Positions 17,475 to 25,443 are shown, numbered from the stretch's first letter. The stretch is DNA of 64,000 nt from an uncultured Clostridia bacterium (GCA_947627345.1 CANQVS010000010.1:1-64000), one strand, 5' to 3'. The notes: generated from the sequence alone by a model not told the origin. Numbers and translations: made by a program.

Positions 17475-17568
17475 CACTCAAAAATAATTTTCGGATTTAG
17501 TAATAATTTAATTGTTTTAATGTATTTTTGCTTTGTGCAACTTAACTAATTTATTCTGCAAAATATTG

Positions 17569-18318
17569 TTACTTATTCAAGCTGTCGGACGTATCATAAT
17601 ACTTCTTTATTACCGCCTTATCTTCTTCTGAAAGTTCATTTTTTTCAAGCATATCGGGACGCTTAACGGCAGTATTTATAAGGCTTTGCTCGTACCGCCA
17701 TCGGTCGACCTTCGCGTGGTCTCCGCTGTAGAGAACAGGCGGAACCTCTATTCCGCGCCAAGAGACAGGCTTTGTATATTGAGGATATTCCAAAAGACCG
17801 TTAAAATGACTTTCTTCGGTAAAACATTCGTTGTTTGAAAGGACTCCGGGCGTGAGCCTTGACAACGCGTCAATAAACACTAAGGCGGGAAGCTCTCCGC
17901 CCGTGAGCACATAATCTCCGATTGAAATTTCTTCGTCAATAAATTCATCAATAATCCTTTGGTCAACGCCCTCATAATGCCCTGCAAGAACGCAGATATT
18001 GTCAAGGGTCGAAAGTGCCTTGAGTTTTTCCTGAGTTAACGGCTTTGCCTGCGGTGACATATATATAAAATAAGGCGTGCAATTCCGTTTTTTACATATA
18101 TCTTCAAAGCAAAGCGCAATAGGCTCACACTTCATAAGCATACCCATTCCGCCTCCGTAGACGGTGTCATCAACCCGTCTGTGTTTATCAAACGCGTAAT
18201 CTCTAAGCTGATGACATTCAATTTCTATCGCGTCGCTTTTTCTTGCCCTGCCAATAATACTCTCGCCCAAAACCGCCTCGCACATTTCGGGAAAAAGCGT
18301 AATTAAATCAATCTTCAT
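17569..18318 (-). CDS. trmD: tRNA (guanine37-N1)-methyltransferase TrmD
   Basis: It methylates G37 next to the anticodon, preventing +1 frameshifting. The SPOUT-class enzyme of 249 aa shows 'DLITLFPEM', 'DDTVYGGGMGML', the knot residues 'LAGHYEGVDQR' and 'EISIGDYVLTGGELPALV'. A C-terminal tRNA-binding domain follows. It overlaps the rimM end by 11 bp, so translation is probably coupled. rplS, the usual next gene, is absent downstream. Confidence 0.97.
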   Translation of the reverse strand: MKIDLITLFPEMCEAVLGESIIGRARKSDAIEIECHQLRDYAFDKHRRVDDTVYGGGMGMLMKCEPIALCFEDICKKRNCTPYFIYMSPQAKPLTQEKLKALSTLDNICVLAGHYEGVDQRIIDEFIDEEISIGDYVLTGGELPALVFIDALSRLTPGVLSNNECFTEESHFNGLLEYPQYTKPVSWRGIEVPPVLYSGDHAKVDRWRYEQSLINTAVKRPDMLEKNELSEEDKAVIKKYYDTSDSLNK

Positions 18319-18823
18319 CTAAAAAAAGCCCTTTCATAGGTCTTATAAAAATTTTTCTGTCATCTACGTTTTTCAATATAACAACGCTGTCAATGACGGG
18401 GACAAGATACTCTTTTCCGTCTGAATCTTTAACGGTATATACATCGTTTGCACCTGTTTTAAACACATCAATAATTTCTCCGTACTCAACATCTTTATTG
18501 TCAGCGTCAAGCACTGTACAGCCGATTAAATCCTGAACAAAATTCTTTCCTTTCGGAAGTTTCACATCGTTTCTGTCTATATATAAAATTTTTCCTCTTA
18601 ATTTTTCCGCGTCTTCTATGGAAGACACACCGTCTACGGTAACGAGAACTATGTTTTTATGAGGACGGCATTTTACCTTCAGCTTGGTCTTTCCCCCGTC
18701 AAAATAAAGGGCTTTAAAGGCGGAAAGAAAATCGGGGCTGTCGCACCACGGATTAACTCTAAGCTCTCCGCGCACTCCGTGAGTGCCTACCACTTTTCCG
18801 ACCTCAAGGTACTGTTTTTTCAT
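18308..18823 (-). CDS. rimM: Ribosome maturation factor RimM
   Basis: RimM binds ribosomal protein S19 and helps mature the 3' domain of 16S rRNA. The 171-aa protein has the N-terminal RimM barrel ('EVGKVVGTHGVRGELRVNPW') and a PRC-barrel C-terminus ('DLIGCTVLDADNKDVEYGEIIDVF', 'YLVPVIDSVV'). The ORF track starts at GTG 18832. AGGTGAT fits ATG 18823, which I chose. It is normally transcribed with rpsP and khpA, but here a plus-strand RNA/SLOG module separates them. Confidence 0.94.
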   Translation of the reverse strand: MKKQYLEVGKVVGTHGVRGELRVNPWCDSPDFLSAFKALYFDGGKTKLKVKCRPHKNIVLVTVDGVSSIEDAEKLRGKILYIDRNDVKLPKGKNFVQDLIGCTVLDADNKDVEYGEIIDVFKTGANDVYTVKDSDGKEYLVPVIDSVVILKNVDDRKIFIRPMKGLFLDED

Positions 18824-18930
18824 AAATATCACCTGAGGTTATTTTAACATATACTCACTCTTTTTACAACAAAAAAGCTTTTAATAAAATTCAAAACCTG
18901 TATCACAACATTAAATTAAAAACCTATATA

Positions 18931-18959
18931 TTGCCAAATTCGAGTTTAAGTGGTACAAT
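18931..18959 (+). promoter_or_regulatory. Promoter of the structured leader RNA
   Basis: -35 TTGCCA (18931-18936), 17-bp spacer, -10 TACAAT (18954-18959). Transcription would begin at or inside the first strand of the P1 helix. Confidence 0.8.
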
Positions 18960-18963
18960 AGCC

Positions 18964-19112
18964 CTGCGACATATCTTAATAACCAGTTATTTATCGTAAC
19001 TTCTGTAAAAGTACGATTTATCGTGCTGTTTTCAGGGGATACTTGTATTTGTAAAAATGCAAGCCTCAAAGTCTCCTGAACGCAAGTTACGGTTACTAAA
19101 GATATGTCGCAG
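18964..19112 (+). ncRNA. Structured leader RNA, riboswitch-like aptamer candidate
   Basis: Folding by eye gives a closed multi-helix domain. P1 is 14 perfect bp (18964-18977 with 19099-19112). P2 is TAACC/GGTTA (18980-18984 with 19091-19095). P3 is GTAACTT/AAGTTAC (18996-19002 with 19084-19090), with an 11-nt left bulge. P4 is a hairpin AGTACGA/TCGTGCT (19010-19027). P5 is TTCAGGGGA/TCTCCTGAA (19031-19039 with 19072-19080), capped by P6 CTTGTATT/AATGCAAG (19042-19063). P4, P5 and P6 each contain one G-U pair. The 3' strand of P1 is also part of an antiterminator downstream. I could not match it to a riboswitch class I know; a 6S-type RNA is less likely. Confidence 0.75.
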
Positions 19113-19161
19113 TATCTGAGGTTTGTGTTTTATGCGCGGTTCCTCGGAACTGCGCTTTTTT
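19108..19161 (+). promoter_or_regulatory. Terminator/antiterminator switch ahead of the SLOG gene
   Basis: Terminator: GCGCGGTTC/GAACTGCGC (19134-19142 with 19147-19155), loop CTCG, then six T. Alternative helix: CGCAGT-(A)-TCTGAGG (19108-19121) pairs over 13 bp with CCTCGGAACTGCG (19142-19154). It uses both the P1 3' strand and the terminator 3' arm. P1 plus terminator and the antiterminator therefore exclude each other. This is the logic of an OFF-type transcriptional riboswitch. Confidence 0.75.
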
Positions 19162-19175
19162 ATTTGGGATTTATT

Positions 19176-19610
19176 ATGTTTTGTTGCGGGTTTGGGCATA
19201 GAGATGTATTCAGCAAAATAGACGATGAGTTGGACAAGGCGATAGCTGATGCTGTCGCTTTAGGATGTGATACGTTCTATACAGGAGCTATGGGAGAATT
19301 TGACGTCTTGTTTTCATCAGCCGTCCTCAAAGCGAAAAAGTCCAACCCCGACATAAAACTCATTTGTGTTAAACCGTATATGACTAAGGAAATCAACGAA
19401 AACAAGGCCTACTACAATGCTATGTATGACGATGTGATGATTCCTACAGAATTGATTGGTGTTTATCATAAGGGAGCTATTAAAGCGAGAAACCGCTGGC
19501 TTGTCGATAACAGTGATGTTATAATCGGATATATAATACGGGATTACGGAGGAGCATACACCGCGGTTAAATACGCCGAGCGTTTGAACAAAAAAATCTT
19601 TTATCTTTAA
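19176..19610 (+). CDS. SLOG-family (DUF1273-like) Rossmann protein
   Basis: SLOG proteins are Rossmann-like nucleotide or nucleotide-sugar binders of mostly unknown role. The 144-aa product shows the family opening 'CCGFGHRDVF', then 'CDTFYTGAMGEFD', 'KARNRWLVDNSDVIIGYI' and 'DYGGAYTAVKYAERLNKKIFYL'. The ORF track start (19104) lies upstream of the leader terminator and overlaps it. ATG 19176 is just past the terminator with a weak GGGA, so I chose it. The gene is alone on the plus strand between two minus-strand ribosome-maturation blocks. It is apparently controlled by the leader RNA. No signal peptide or membrane segment is seen after the corrected start. Ligand and function are unknown. 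Confidence 0.85.
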   Translation: MFCCGFGHRDVFSKIDDELDKAIADAVALGCDTFYTGAMGEFDVLFSSAVLKAKKSNPDIKLICVKPYMTKEINENKAYYNAMYDDVMIPTELIGVYHKGAIKARNRWLVDNSDVIIGYIIRDYGGAYTAVKYAERLNKKIFYL

Positions 19611-19654
19611 AAACAACTCATCAACCGCATATGAAACGGCATCCGTTTTACAAG

Positions 19655-19686
19655 AAAAAAGAGGTTGCCCGAACATAGGCAACCTC
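19655..19686 (-). terminator. Terminator of the ylxM-ffh-rpsP-khpA operon
   Basis: Perfect 9-bp stem GAGGTTGCC/GGCAACCTC followed on the minus strand by TTTTTT. It also lies just after the plus-strand SLOG gene and may work weakly both ways. Confidence 0.85.
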
Positions 19687-19703
19687 TTAATTTAAGGTTA
19701 TTA

Positions 19704-19937
19704 TCAGTCAATCTCAACCATAACCTTCTGCTCAGTTCTAACTGCGGCAGAACGTGCGATTGTGCGGATAGCCTTTGCAATTCTACCCTGCTTACCGATA
19801 ATGCGTCCCATATCGTCCTCGGCAACGTGGATGTGATAAACAACTACGTCCTCCTCGTTGGGAGCGTCTGCTGTAACCTCTACAGCGTCGGGATTTTCAA
19901 CTAAACCCTTTGCAATAATTGTAAGTAAATCCTGCAT
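19704..19937 (-). CDS. khpA: KH-domain RNA-binding protein KhpA (YlqC)
   Basis: This small KH-domain protein pairs with KhpB in Firmicutes RNA regulation and cell-elongation control. The corrected 77-aa product begins 'MQDLLTIIAKGLVENPDAV'. It carries the KH core 'DMGRIIGKQGRIAKAIRTI' with the GxxG loop. The track's upstream ATG (19967) is less likely, because AAAGGAAG lies 9 nt before ATG 19937. It follows rpsP and ends at a strong terminator; rimM-trmD normally follow. Confidence 0.93.
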   Translation of the reverse strand: MQDLLTIIAKGLVENPDAVEVTADAPNEEDVVVYHIHVAEDDMGRIIGKQGRIAKAIRTIARSAAVRTEQKVMVEID

Positions 19938-19990
19938 TTCTAAATCTTCCTTTCCATTTCTTTGCATTTTAATATAGGAACATACTGATT

Positions 19991-20236
19991 TTATTCAATA
20001 TATCCGTTTTTCTTTAAGAGTGCCTTTACGGTATCAGTAGGCTGTGCGCCGTTGGCAATCCACTTCTTGACTGCCTCACCGTCAACCTTGAACTCCGACG
20101 GGTTTTTTAAGATGTCATATGTGCCGATTTCCTCAATGAAACGACCGTCACGTGGATACCTCGAATCGGCTACAACAACACGGTAGAACGGAGCCTTCTT
20201 TGCGCCCATTCTTCTGAGTCTGATTTTTACTGCCAT
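19991..20236 (-). CDS. rpsP: 30S ribosomal protein S16
   Basis: S16 is a primary-binding protein that stabilises the 5' domain of 16S rRNA. The 81 aa match the family from '[25 protein letters not shown]' to '[17 protein letters not shown]'. It starts after a near-perfect GGAGGTGAT. It is between ffh and khpA, as in other Firmicutes. Confidence 0.98.
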   Translation of the reverse strand: MAVKIRLRRMGAKKAPFYRVVVADSRYPRDGRFIEEIGTYDILKNPSEFKVDGEAVKKWIANGAQPTDTVKALLKKNGYIE

Positions 20237-20315
20237 TTTTCATCACCTCCGATTAATAATTTAATTTATTTATTAACCAAAAGTTATTGGTTCAATAACT
20301 TGGTTTAAAAACAAT

Positions 20316-21674
20316 TTAAAATCCCGGGAAACCTCCGCCCGGCATTCCGGGCATTCCGGGCATACGCATAGCGCGCTTTTTCTTTCCTTTGCCGTTAAAC
20401 TGGCGCATCATTTTCTGCATTTCCCTAAGCTGTTTTAAAAGACGGTTAACCTCTTCGACGCTTCTGCCCGAACCCGAGGCAATTCTGCGCTTTCTGCTCG
20501 GGTTAATAAGGTCGGGTTTTTCTCTTTCCTCGGGCGTCATTGAAAGTATAATTGCCTGCGTCCAGTCAAGCGCTCTATCATTTATATCAACATCGTCAAG
20601 CTTGTTTCCCACTCCCGGAATTTTTGAAAGTATTCCTTTAAGCGGTCCCATTTTCTTAATCTGTTCAAACTGCGCCAAAAGGTCGTTGAAGTCCATTTTA
20701 TTGCGTAACATTTTCTTTGCGACTTCTTCAGCCTTTTTTTCGTCAAGCTTTTCCTCCGCCTGCTCGATGAGGGTTAAAACATCCCCCATTCCGAGAATAC
20801 GGCTCGCCATACGGTCGGGGTGGAATTGCTCCAAATCCTCAAGCTTTTCACCGATACCCGCAAACTTAATCGGAGTACCCGTAACCTGCTTTACGGAAAG
20901 CGCTGCTCCGCCTCGGGTATCGCCGTCGAGCTTTGTTATAATTACGCCCGAAATTTCCAAAAGCTCGTTAAAGCTTTTTGCCACGTTTACTGCGTCCTGA
21001 CCTGTCATTGAATCTATAACAAGAAGAATTTCCTTTGGATTAACCTCGGCTTTAAGGTTTTTAAGCTCGTCCATCAACTCCTCGTCAATATGCAGACGGC
21101 CCGCGGTATCGAGAATTACTACATCATTACCGTAATCTTTAGCATGCTTAACTGCCTCTTTCGCAATTTTAACAGGATTGCTCTGACCCATTTCAAAAAC
21201 GCTCACGCCCGCCTTTTCTCCGACAACTTTCAGCTGTTCTATAGCCGCGGGACGGTAAACGTCGCAGGCGACGAGGAGCGGTCTGTGATTCTGCTTTTTA
21301 AGCATAAGCGCAAGCTTACCGCTGTGGGTAGTTTTACCCGAACCCTGAAGTCCACACATCATAATTACCGTCGGCGGATGGGATGAAAATTCAAGGCGCG
21401 CCGTTTCCGAGCCCATAAGTTCGGTAAGCTCCTCATTAACAATTTTAACTACCATTTGAGCCGGAGTAAGACTTTCCATAACAGCGCTTCCTATAGCTCG
21501 TTCGGTAACCTTATTAGTAAATTCCTTAGCAACCTTATAGTTAACGTCAGCCTCTAAAAGCGCAAGTCTTACTTCGCGCATAGCCTCTTTTACATCGGAT
21601 TCGTTTAACTTACCTTTATTTCTTAGGCGCTTAAACGCACCTGAAAGCTTTTCGGATAATCCTTCAAAAGCCAT
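20316..21674 (-). CDS. ffh: Signal recognition particle protein Ffh
   Basis: Ffh is the GTPase that binds signal peptides and SRP RNA and docks with FtsY. The 452 aa comprise an N domain, a G domain ('GLQGSGKTTHSGKLA', 'DTAGRLHIDEELM', 'TKLDGDTRGGAALS') and a Met-rich M domain ending 'GKGKKKRAMRMPGMPGMPGG'. The start follows AGAGGTAGG. ylxM immediately upstream is the usual partner and regulator of SRP in Firmicutes. Confidence 0.98.
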   Translation of the reverse strand: MAFEGLSEKLSGAFKRLRNKGKLNESDVKEAMREVRLALLEADVNYKVAKEFTNKVTERAIGSAVMESLTPAQMVVKIVNEELTELMGSETARLEFSSHPPTVIMMCGLQGSGKTTHSGKLALMLKKQNHRPLLVACDVYRPAAIEQLKVVGEKAGVSVFEMGQSNPVKIAKEAVKHAKDYGNDVVILDTAGRLHIDEELMDELKNLKAEVNPKEILLVIDSMTGQDAVNVAKSFNELLEISGVIITKLDGDTRGGAALSVKQVTGTPIKFAGIGEKLEDLEQFHPDRMASRILGMGDVLTLIEQAEEKLDEKKAEEVAKKMLRNKMDFNDLLAQFEQIKKMGPLKGILSKIPGVGNKLDDVDINDRALDWTQAIILSMTPEEREKPDLINPSRKRRIASGSGRSVEEVNRLLKQLREMQKMMRQFNGKGKKKRAMRMPGMPGMPGGGFPGF

Positions 21675-21684
21675 AAACCTACCT

Positions 21685-22023
21685 CTATTCGTGTAAGGAT
21701 TTTGCAGTATCTATAATCTGCTGTACCGTGTTTTTATCATAGCTGTCAGCAAGCCCTGCCGCTAAGCTCTCAATCTTATAAAGTCCCCTTTCGGTTTTCT
21801 GAAACCTCTTCATCAGCCCGAGTTTTTGTTCATATGAAAAAAGCAAATTTTCGGCGCGCTTTATAGAATCGCGCACACCTTGTCTTGTTATATTAAGCTG
21901 GTCGGCAATTTCCGAAAGGGAAAGGTCATCATTATAATAAAGAGTTACGGTCTGTTGCTGTTGTTCCTTTAAAAGCTGACCGTAAAAATCAAACAGCAGA
22001 GAGATTTCAATATTTTTTTCCAA
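21685..22023 (-). CDS. ylxM: SRP-associated DNA-binding-like protein YlxM
   Basis: YlxM/UPF0122 is a sigma-factor-like HTH protein that stimulates SRP GTPase activity in streptococci. The 112-aa form reads 'EKNIEISLLFDFYGQLLKEQQQQTVTLYYNDD' followed by the HTH 'SLSEIADQLNITRQGVRDSIKRAE'. The track start (22059) is ahead of GGCGGAG. The better start is TTG 22023, about 5 nt after it. It is the first gene of the operon, 10 bp before ffh. Confidence 0.92.
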   Translation of the reverse strand: MEKNIEISLLFDFYGQLLKEQQQQTVTLYYNDDLSLSEIADQLNITRQGVRDSIKRAENLLFSYEQKLGLMKRFQKTERGLYKIESLAAGLADSYDKNTVQQIIDTAKSLHE

Positions 22024-22078
22024 AGCTACTCCGCCTTTGTCGCGTTTAGTGTAAAGCAATTTTCTTTACAGCAAAGTT

Positions 22079-22107
22079 ATTATAATATAAAGCCGTAAAT
22101 TTGTCAA
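22079..22107 (-). promoter_or_regulatory. Promoter of ylxM-ffh-rpsP-khpA
   Basis: Consensus -35 TTGACA (22107-22102), 17-bp spacer, -10 TATAAT (22084-22079). Confidence 0.9.
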
Positions 22108-22368
22108 TACTTTCTTTATAAGAGAATAATGAAACGTCAAATAATCAGATATATATTCCTAATTTTATTATCAACATTTTTGTTTATTTTGTCTTAATAA
22201 TGTAGACTACTAAGAATAAATTACAATAAAAACTATTTGAAATGAGTAAATTATATGTTAATAACAACCGCATAAAGGCAGATTTTTTATGTGTTTATGC
22301 ACATTTCCTACAAAGTTTAAAAAAAAGTGAAATTAATGGGATTTTCTGATGATTTTTTTGGATTATTA
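22108..22368. other. AT-rich divergent intergenic region
   Basis: This holds upstream DNA between the ylxM promoter (minus) and the phoH promoter (plus). I see no coding potential, RNA fold or repeat in it. Confidence 0.6.
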
Positions 22369-22377
22369 TGTTATAAT
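22369..22377 (+). promoter_or_regulatory. Extended -10 promoter of the phoH operon
   Basis: TGtTATAAT (22369-22377) is an extended -10. The -35 position holds no good match, which extended -10 promoters tolerate. Confidence 0.6.
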
Positions 22378-22421
22378 ACTGTCAACATTGTTCTCACACA
22401 TTAGTTGAAAGAGGAGATTTT

Positions 22422-23390
22422 ATTACGGAAAATTCTTTTAGCATTGGAAGAACTGAACATGCTGTTGCTCTTTTTGGAAGTTTTGACGAAAATATCAAAT
22501 TAATTGAAAGAGAGTTTAACGTTAAAATCACCGTCCGCGGCGATGAGCTTAAAATAAGCGGCGACGACGAGAATGTCCTTAAAACAGGCAAGGTTTTAGA
22601 AGCTCTTATGCATTTTATAAACCGAGGTGAAAATTTAAGTGAGCAGAATGTTCGCTACTGTATCTCAACGGTAAATGACGGTACTTCCGAAAGCTTTGAA
22701 AAGCTTGCAGACGACTGCATCTGCATAACTGCCAAAGGAAAACCGATTAAGCCCAAAACGATAGGTCAGAAAAAATACTGCAAGGCTATTTCGGATAATA
22801 CCATAACCTTTGGAGTAGGACCTGCCGGAACGGGAAAAACCTACCTTGCGGTAGCTATGGCGGTAACCGCTTTCAGAAGCAAACAGATTAACCGTATTAT
22901 CCTCACACGTCCGGCCGTTGAGGCAGGCGAAAAGCTCGGATTTCTTCCGGGTGATTTACAGAGCAAGGTTGACCCTTACCTGCGCCCGCTTTATGACGCG
23001 CTGTTCGATATGCTCGGGGTTGAGACCTACCACAAATACGTCGAAAAAGGAAATATCGAAATCGCTCCGCTTGCATATATGAGAGGCCGTACGCTCGATG
23101 ACAGCTTTATCATTCTTGACGAAGCGCAAAATACTACCAAAGAACAGATGAAAATGTTTCTCACTCGTCTGGGCTTCAACAGCAAAATGGTAGTCACGGG
23201 CGATATAACCCAAATTGACCTTCCGAGCGGAGCCAAAAGCGGTCTGAAGGACTGCCTTAGAATTTTAAGGGGAATAAAGGATATTGCTCAATGTAAGTTC
23301 AACGAAAAAGATGTCGTCAGACATCGACTTGTGCAGGACATAATTAAAGCTTACGAGAAAAACGAGGTGACAAGGAATGACAGAAAATAA
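22422..23390 (+). CDS. phoH: PhoH-family ATPase, apparent AUU start
   Basis: PhoH-like P-loop ATPases are tied to RNA metabolism, and the gene sits beside ybeY in most Firmicutes. The Walker A is 'GPAGTGKTYLA', with 'RPAVEAGEKLGFLPGDL', Walker B 'SFIILDEAQNTT' and 'TGDITQIDLP'. The track starts at ATG 22608, but the frame is open and family-like upstream ('ENSFSIGRTEHAVALFGSFD'). There is no in-frame ATG, GTG or TTG between the promoter and 22608. GAGGAG (22411-22416) lies 5 nt before ATT at 22422, giving 322 aa, the normal length. An AUU start is therefore the best reading; a sequencing error is the alternative. It overlaps ybeY by 14 bp. Confidence 0.9.
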   Translation: MTENSFSIGRTEHAVALFGSFDENIKLIEREFNVKITVRGDELKISGDDENVLKTGKVLEALMHFINRGENLSEQNVRYCISTVNDGTSESFEKLADDCICITAKGKPIKPKTIGQKKYCKAISDNTITFGVGPAGTGKTYLAVAMAVTAFRSKQINRIILTRPAVEAGEKLGFLPGDLQSKVDPYLRPLYDALFDMLGVETYHKYVEKGNIEIAPLAYMRGRTLDDSFIILDEAQNTTKEQMKMFLTRLGFNSKMVVTGDITQIDLPSGAKSGLKDCLRILRGIKDIAQCKFNEKDVVRHRLVQDIIKAYEKNEVTRNDRK

Positions 23391-23880
23391 GATCCGCGTG
23401 ATCATTACCAACAACCAAAAAGCAATTAAAATCCCTACAGGACTTAGGATGCTTATCAGACGTTGCTGCCATGCCGTACTCGAACTCGAACAGTTCGAGG
23501 GTCCCGCTGAAATTAGCGTAACTTTTACTGATAATGAGGGGATTAGGAAACTCAACGCTCAGTACAGAAACATCGATTCGGCAACCGATGTGCTTTCGTT
23601 CCCTATGGGCGAGAACGGGCAGTACGACATTAATCAGGAAACAGGAGCAAAAATTTTGGGAGACGTCGTTATCTCTGTGGAAAAAGCTGTGGAACAGGCA
23701 GACGCGTACGGACATTCACTGCAGAGAGAAGTCGGCTACTTAACCGCGCACAGTATACTTCACTTGCTCGGTTACGACCATACCAGCAATATGGAAAGAG
23801 TAAGAATGAGAGAGAAAGAGGAGCTTGTTATGGACCAGCTCGGACTTCCCGCCTCATCAAGCTACATTGTTAATCAATGA
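23377..23880 (+). CDS. ybeY: Endoribonuclease YbeY (rRNA maturation factor)
   Basis: This zinc-dependent endoribonuclease is involved in 16S rRNA 3' maturation and ribosome quality control. The 167 aa include 'ISVTFTDNEGIRKLNAQYR', 'DVLSFPM' and the metal motif 'HSILHLLGYDH' (HxxxHxxxxxH). It starts inside the phoH end behind GAGGTGACAAGG. It overlaps dgkA by 4 bp (ATGA), indicating coupled translation. Confidence 0.97.
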   Translation: MTENKIRVIITNNQKAIKIPTGLRMLIRRCCHAVLELEQFEGPAEISVTFTDNEGIRKLNAQYRNIDSATDVLSFPMGENGQYDINQETGAKILGDVVISVEKAVEQADAYGHSLQREVGYLTAHSILHLLGYDHTSNMERVRMREKEELVMDQLGLPASSSYIVNQ

Positions 23881-24362
23881 AAAAACAACTGAAAAGCTTT
23901 TGTAACGCAATTAAAGGTTTTTTGTCCGCTTTGAAAAGCGAAGGACATCTGCGGTTTCATTTTATCGCCGCTATTTATGTAATTATATTCAGCTTCTTTT
24001 TCGATTTGAGCATCACTCAATGGGCTGTTGTAATTTTACTTATCGCAGGTGTATTAAGCGCCGAATTATTTAACACCGCTTTGGAGAAACTTTGCAACAA
24101 AGTCACAACCGAATACAGCGAACGTATTAAATTAGTAAAGGACATATCCTCAACCGCGGTTTTGGTTCTTTCAACTTCGGCATTAGTAATCGCGTTTTTA
24201 TTCTATTTTACCAATACGGATAAAATCTCATATATCGCGCTCTACCTTCTTAAAAATCCCGTGCTGTTGATTTTATTTGTTTTATCGCTTATAATATCGG
24301 TAGTATTTATATTTACGGGTTTCAGAGGGATAGCAAGGCTTTTCTGCAAATCAAAGAAGTAA
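23877..24362 (+). CDS. dgkA: Undecaprenol/diacylglycerol kinase (DgkA family)
   Basis: This small membrane kinase, in Gram-positives usually phosphorylating undecaprenol, feeds the lipid carrier pool for cell-wall synthesis. The 161-aa protein has amphipathic 'FCNAIKGFLSALKSEGHLRFHF' and the family core 'AELFNTALEKLCNKV' with 'RIKLVKDISSTAVLV'. An extra C-terminal pair of hydrophobic segments ('ALYLLKNPVLLILFVLSLIISVVFIF') makes it slightly longer than the usual 120-140 aa. Confidence 0.93.
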   Translation: MKKQLKSFCNAIKGFLSALKSEGHLRFHFIAAIYVIIFSFFFDLSITQWAVVILLIAGVLSAELFNTALEKLCNKVTTEYSERIKLVKDISSTAVLVLSTSALVIAFLFYFTNTDKISYIALYLLKNPVLLILFVLSLIISVVFIFTGFRGIARLFCKSKK

Positions 24363-24365
24363 TAT

Positions 24366-24395
24366 ACAGAGCTGTCTTTCAGGGACGGCTCTGTT
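24366..24395 (+). terminator. Hairpin between dgkA and era
   Basis: Stem ACAGAGCTGTC/GACGGCTCTGT (one G-U) is followed only by TTTATC. It probably gives partial termination. Confidence 0.55.
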
Positions 24396-24412
24396 TATCT
24401 GTGAGGTAATTT

Positions 24413-25327
24413 ATGAACAACCATAATAAATCCGCGTTCATAGCGATTGTCGGACGCCCAAACGTTGGAAAGAGTTCGCTTTTAAACTGTATTTTAAAGA
24501 CTAAAGTAGCTATAGTTTCAAGCAAGCCTCAAACGACAAGAACAAAAATCACCGGTATTTTAACCGAGGGCGAAGTTCAGCTCGTTTTCGTTGACACCCC
24601 GGGTATGCACAAACCTAAAACCTCGCTCGGAAAATATATGGTGCGCTCAATAAGCGAAAGCGTAAACGGCGTTGACTGCTGTATGCTCGTAGTCGAGGCG
24701 GACAGAGAACCCTCGCCCGTTGAGCTTAACTTGATTGAAAAATTTAAGAGTATGCAAATGCCCGCAATTCTCGCCATTAATAAAATAGACACTCTGAAAG
24801 AAAAAGAAACTCTTATGAAACAGATTTTAACCTACAGCTCGCTTTATGATTTTGAGGCGGTCGTACCTGTCTGCGCAGTTGACGGAAACGGAATTGACGA
24901 GCTTAAAGACGAGCTTAAAAAACAAGCGGTTGAGGGCGGACATTTCTTTGAGGATGACGCGCTTACCGACCAGCCGGAGAGAGTTTTGGCGAGTGAAATA
25001 ATACGTGAAAAAATCCTAAGGCTCTGCGACAAAGAAATCCCCCACGGAATTGCAGTAGTTATCGAAAAAATGCGTATGCGGAAAGATAAGGAAATTCTCG
25101 ATATCGATGCGACAATTTACTGCGAGAGAGAAACACATAAACGAATTTTAATCGGAAAACAGGGAAATATGCTTAAAAAAATTTCAACCTATTCAAGACA
25201 GGATATGGAAAATTTCTTCGGCTGTAAAGTCTTTTTGCAATGCTGGATTAAGGTTAAGGAGGATTGGAGAAACAGTATCCAAATGATGAGAAATTTCGGA
25301 TACGATGAAAACGACTTTAAACAGTAA
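24413..25327 (+). CDS. era: GTPase Era
   Basis: This essential GTPase binds the 3' end of 16S rRNA and checks 30S maturation. The 304 aa show G1 'GRPNVGKSS', G2 'PQTTRTKITG', G3 'DTPGMH' and G4 'NKID'. A C-terminal type II KH domain contains 'RETHKRILIGKQGNMLKKI'. It starts behind GAGG. The genes around it (phoH, ybeY, dgkA, recO) are its classic partners. Confidence 0.98.
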   Translation: MNNHNKSAFIAIVGRPNVGKSSLLNCILKTKVAIVSSKPQTTRTKITGILTEGEVQLVFVDTPGMHKPKTSLGKYMVRSISESVNGVDCCMLVVEADREPSPVELNLIEKFKSMQMPAILAINKIDTLKEKETLMKQILTYSSLYDFEAVVPVCAVDGNGIDELKDELKKQAVEGGHFFEDDALTDQPERVLASEIIREKILRLCDKEIPHGIAVVIEKMRMRKDKEILDIDATIYCERETHKRILIGKQGNMLKKISTYSRQDMENFFGCKVFLQCWIKVKEDWRNSIQMMRNFGYDENDFKQ

Positions 25328-25443
25328 ATTTTTTGACAGTTTTTTGTATTAACAATATCAGCCTGCTTTGGTAATAATTACTGAACGCTTAATACTGCAT
25401 ACTGAATTGCCGTTCGTAAAAAATAAGTTCGGGTGATATAATT

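Noticed and set aside
18964-19165. 6S RNA identity for the leader
   Set aside because: The central bubble is not symmetrical, the terminator is a separate hairpin, and an antiterminator pairs with P1, which points to a cis-acting switch.
19104-19175. N-terminal extension of the SLOG ORF
   Set aside because: It would be translated from the leader RNA and terminator; the family homology begins at 19176.
20389-21000. 203-aa plus-strand ORF inside ffh
   Set aside because: Antisense shadow of the ffh reading frame; Ser/Leu-rich composition typical of shadows.
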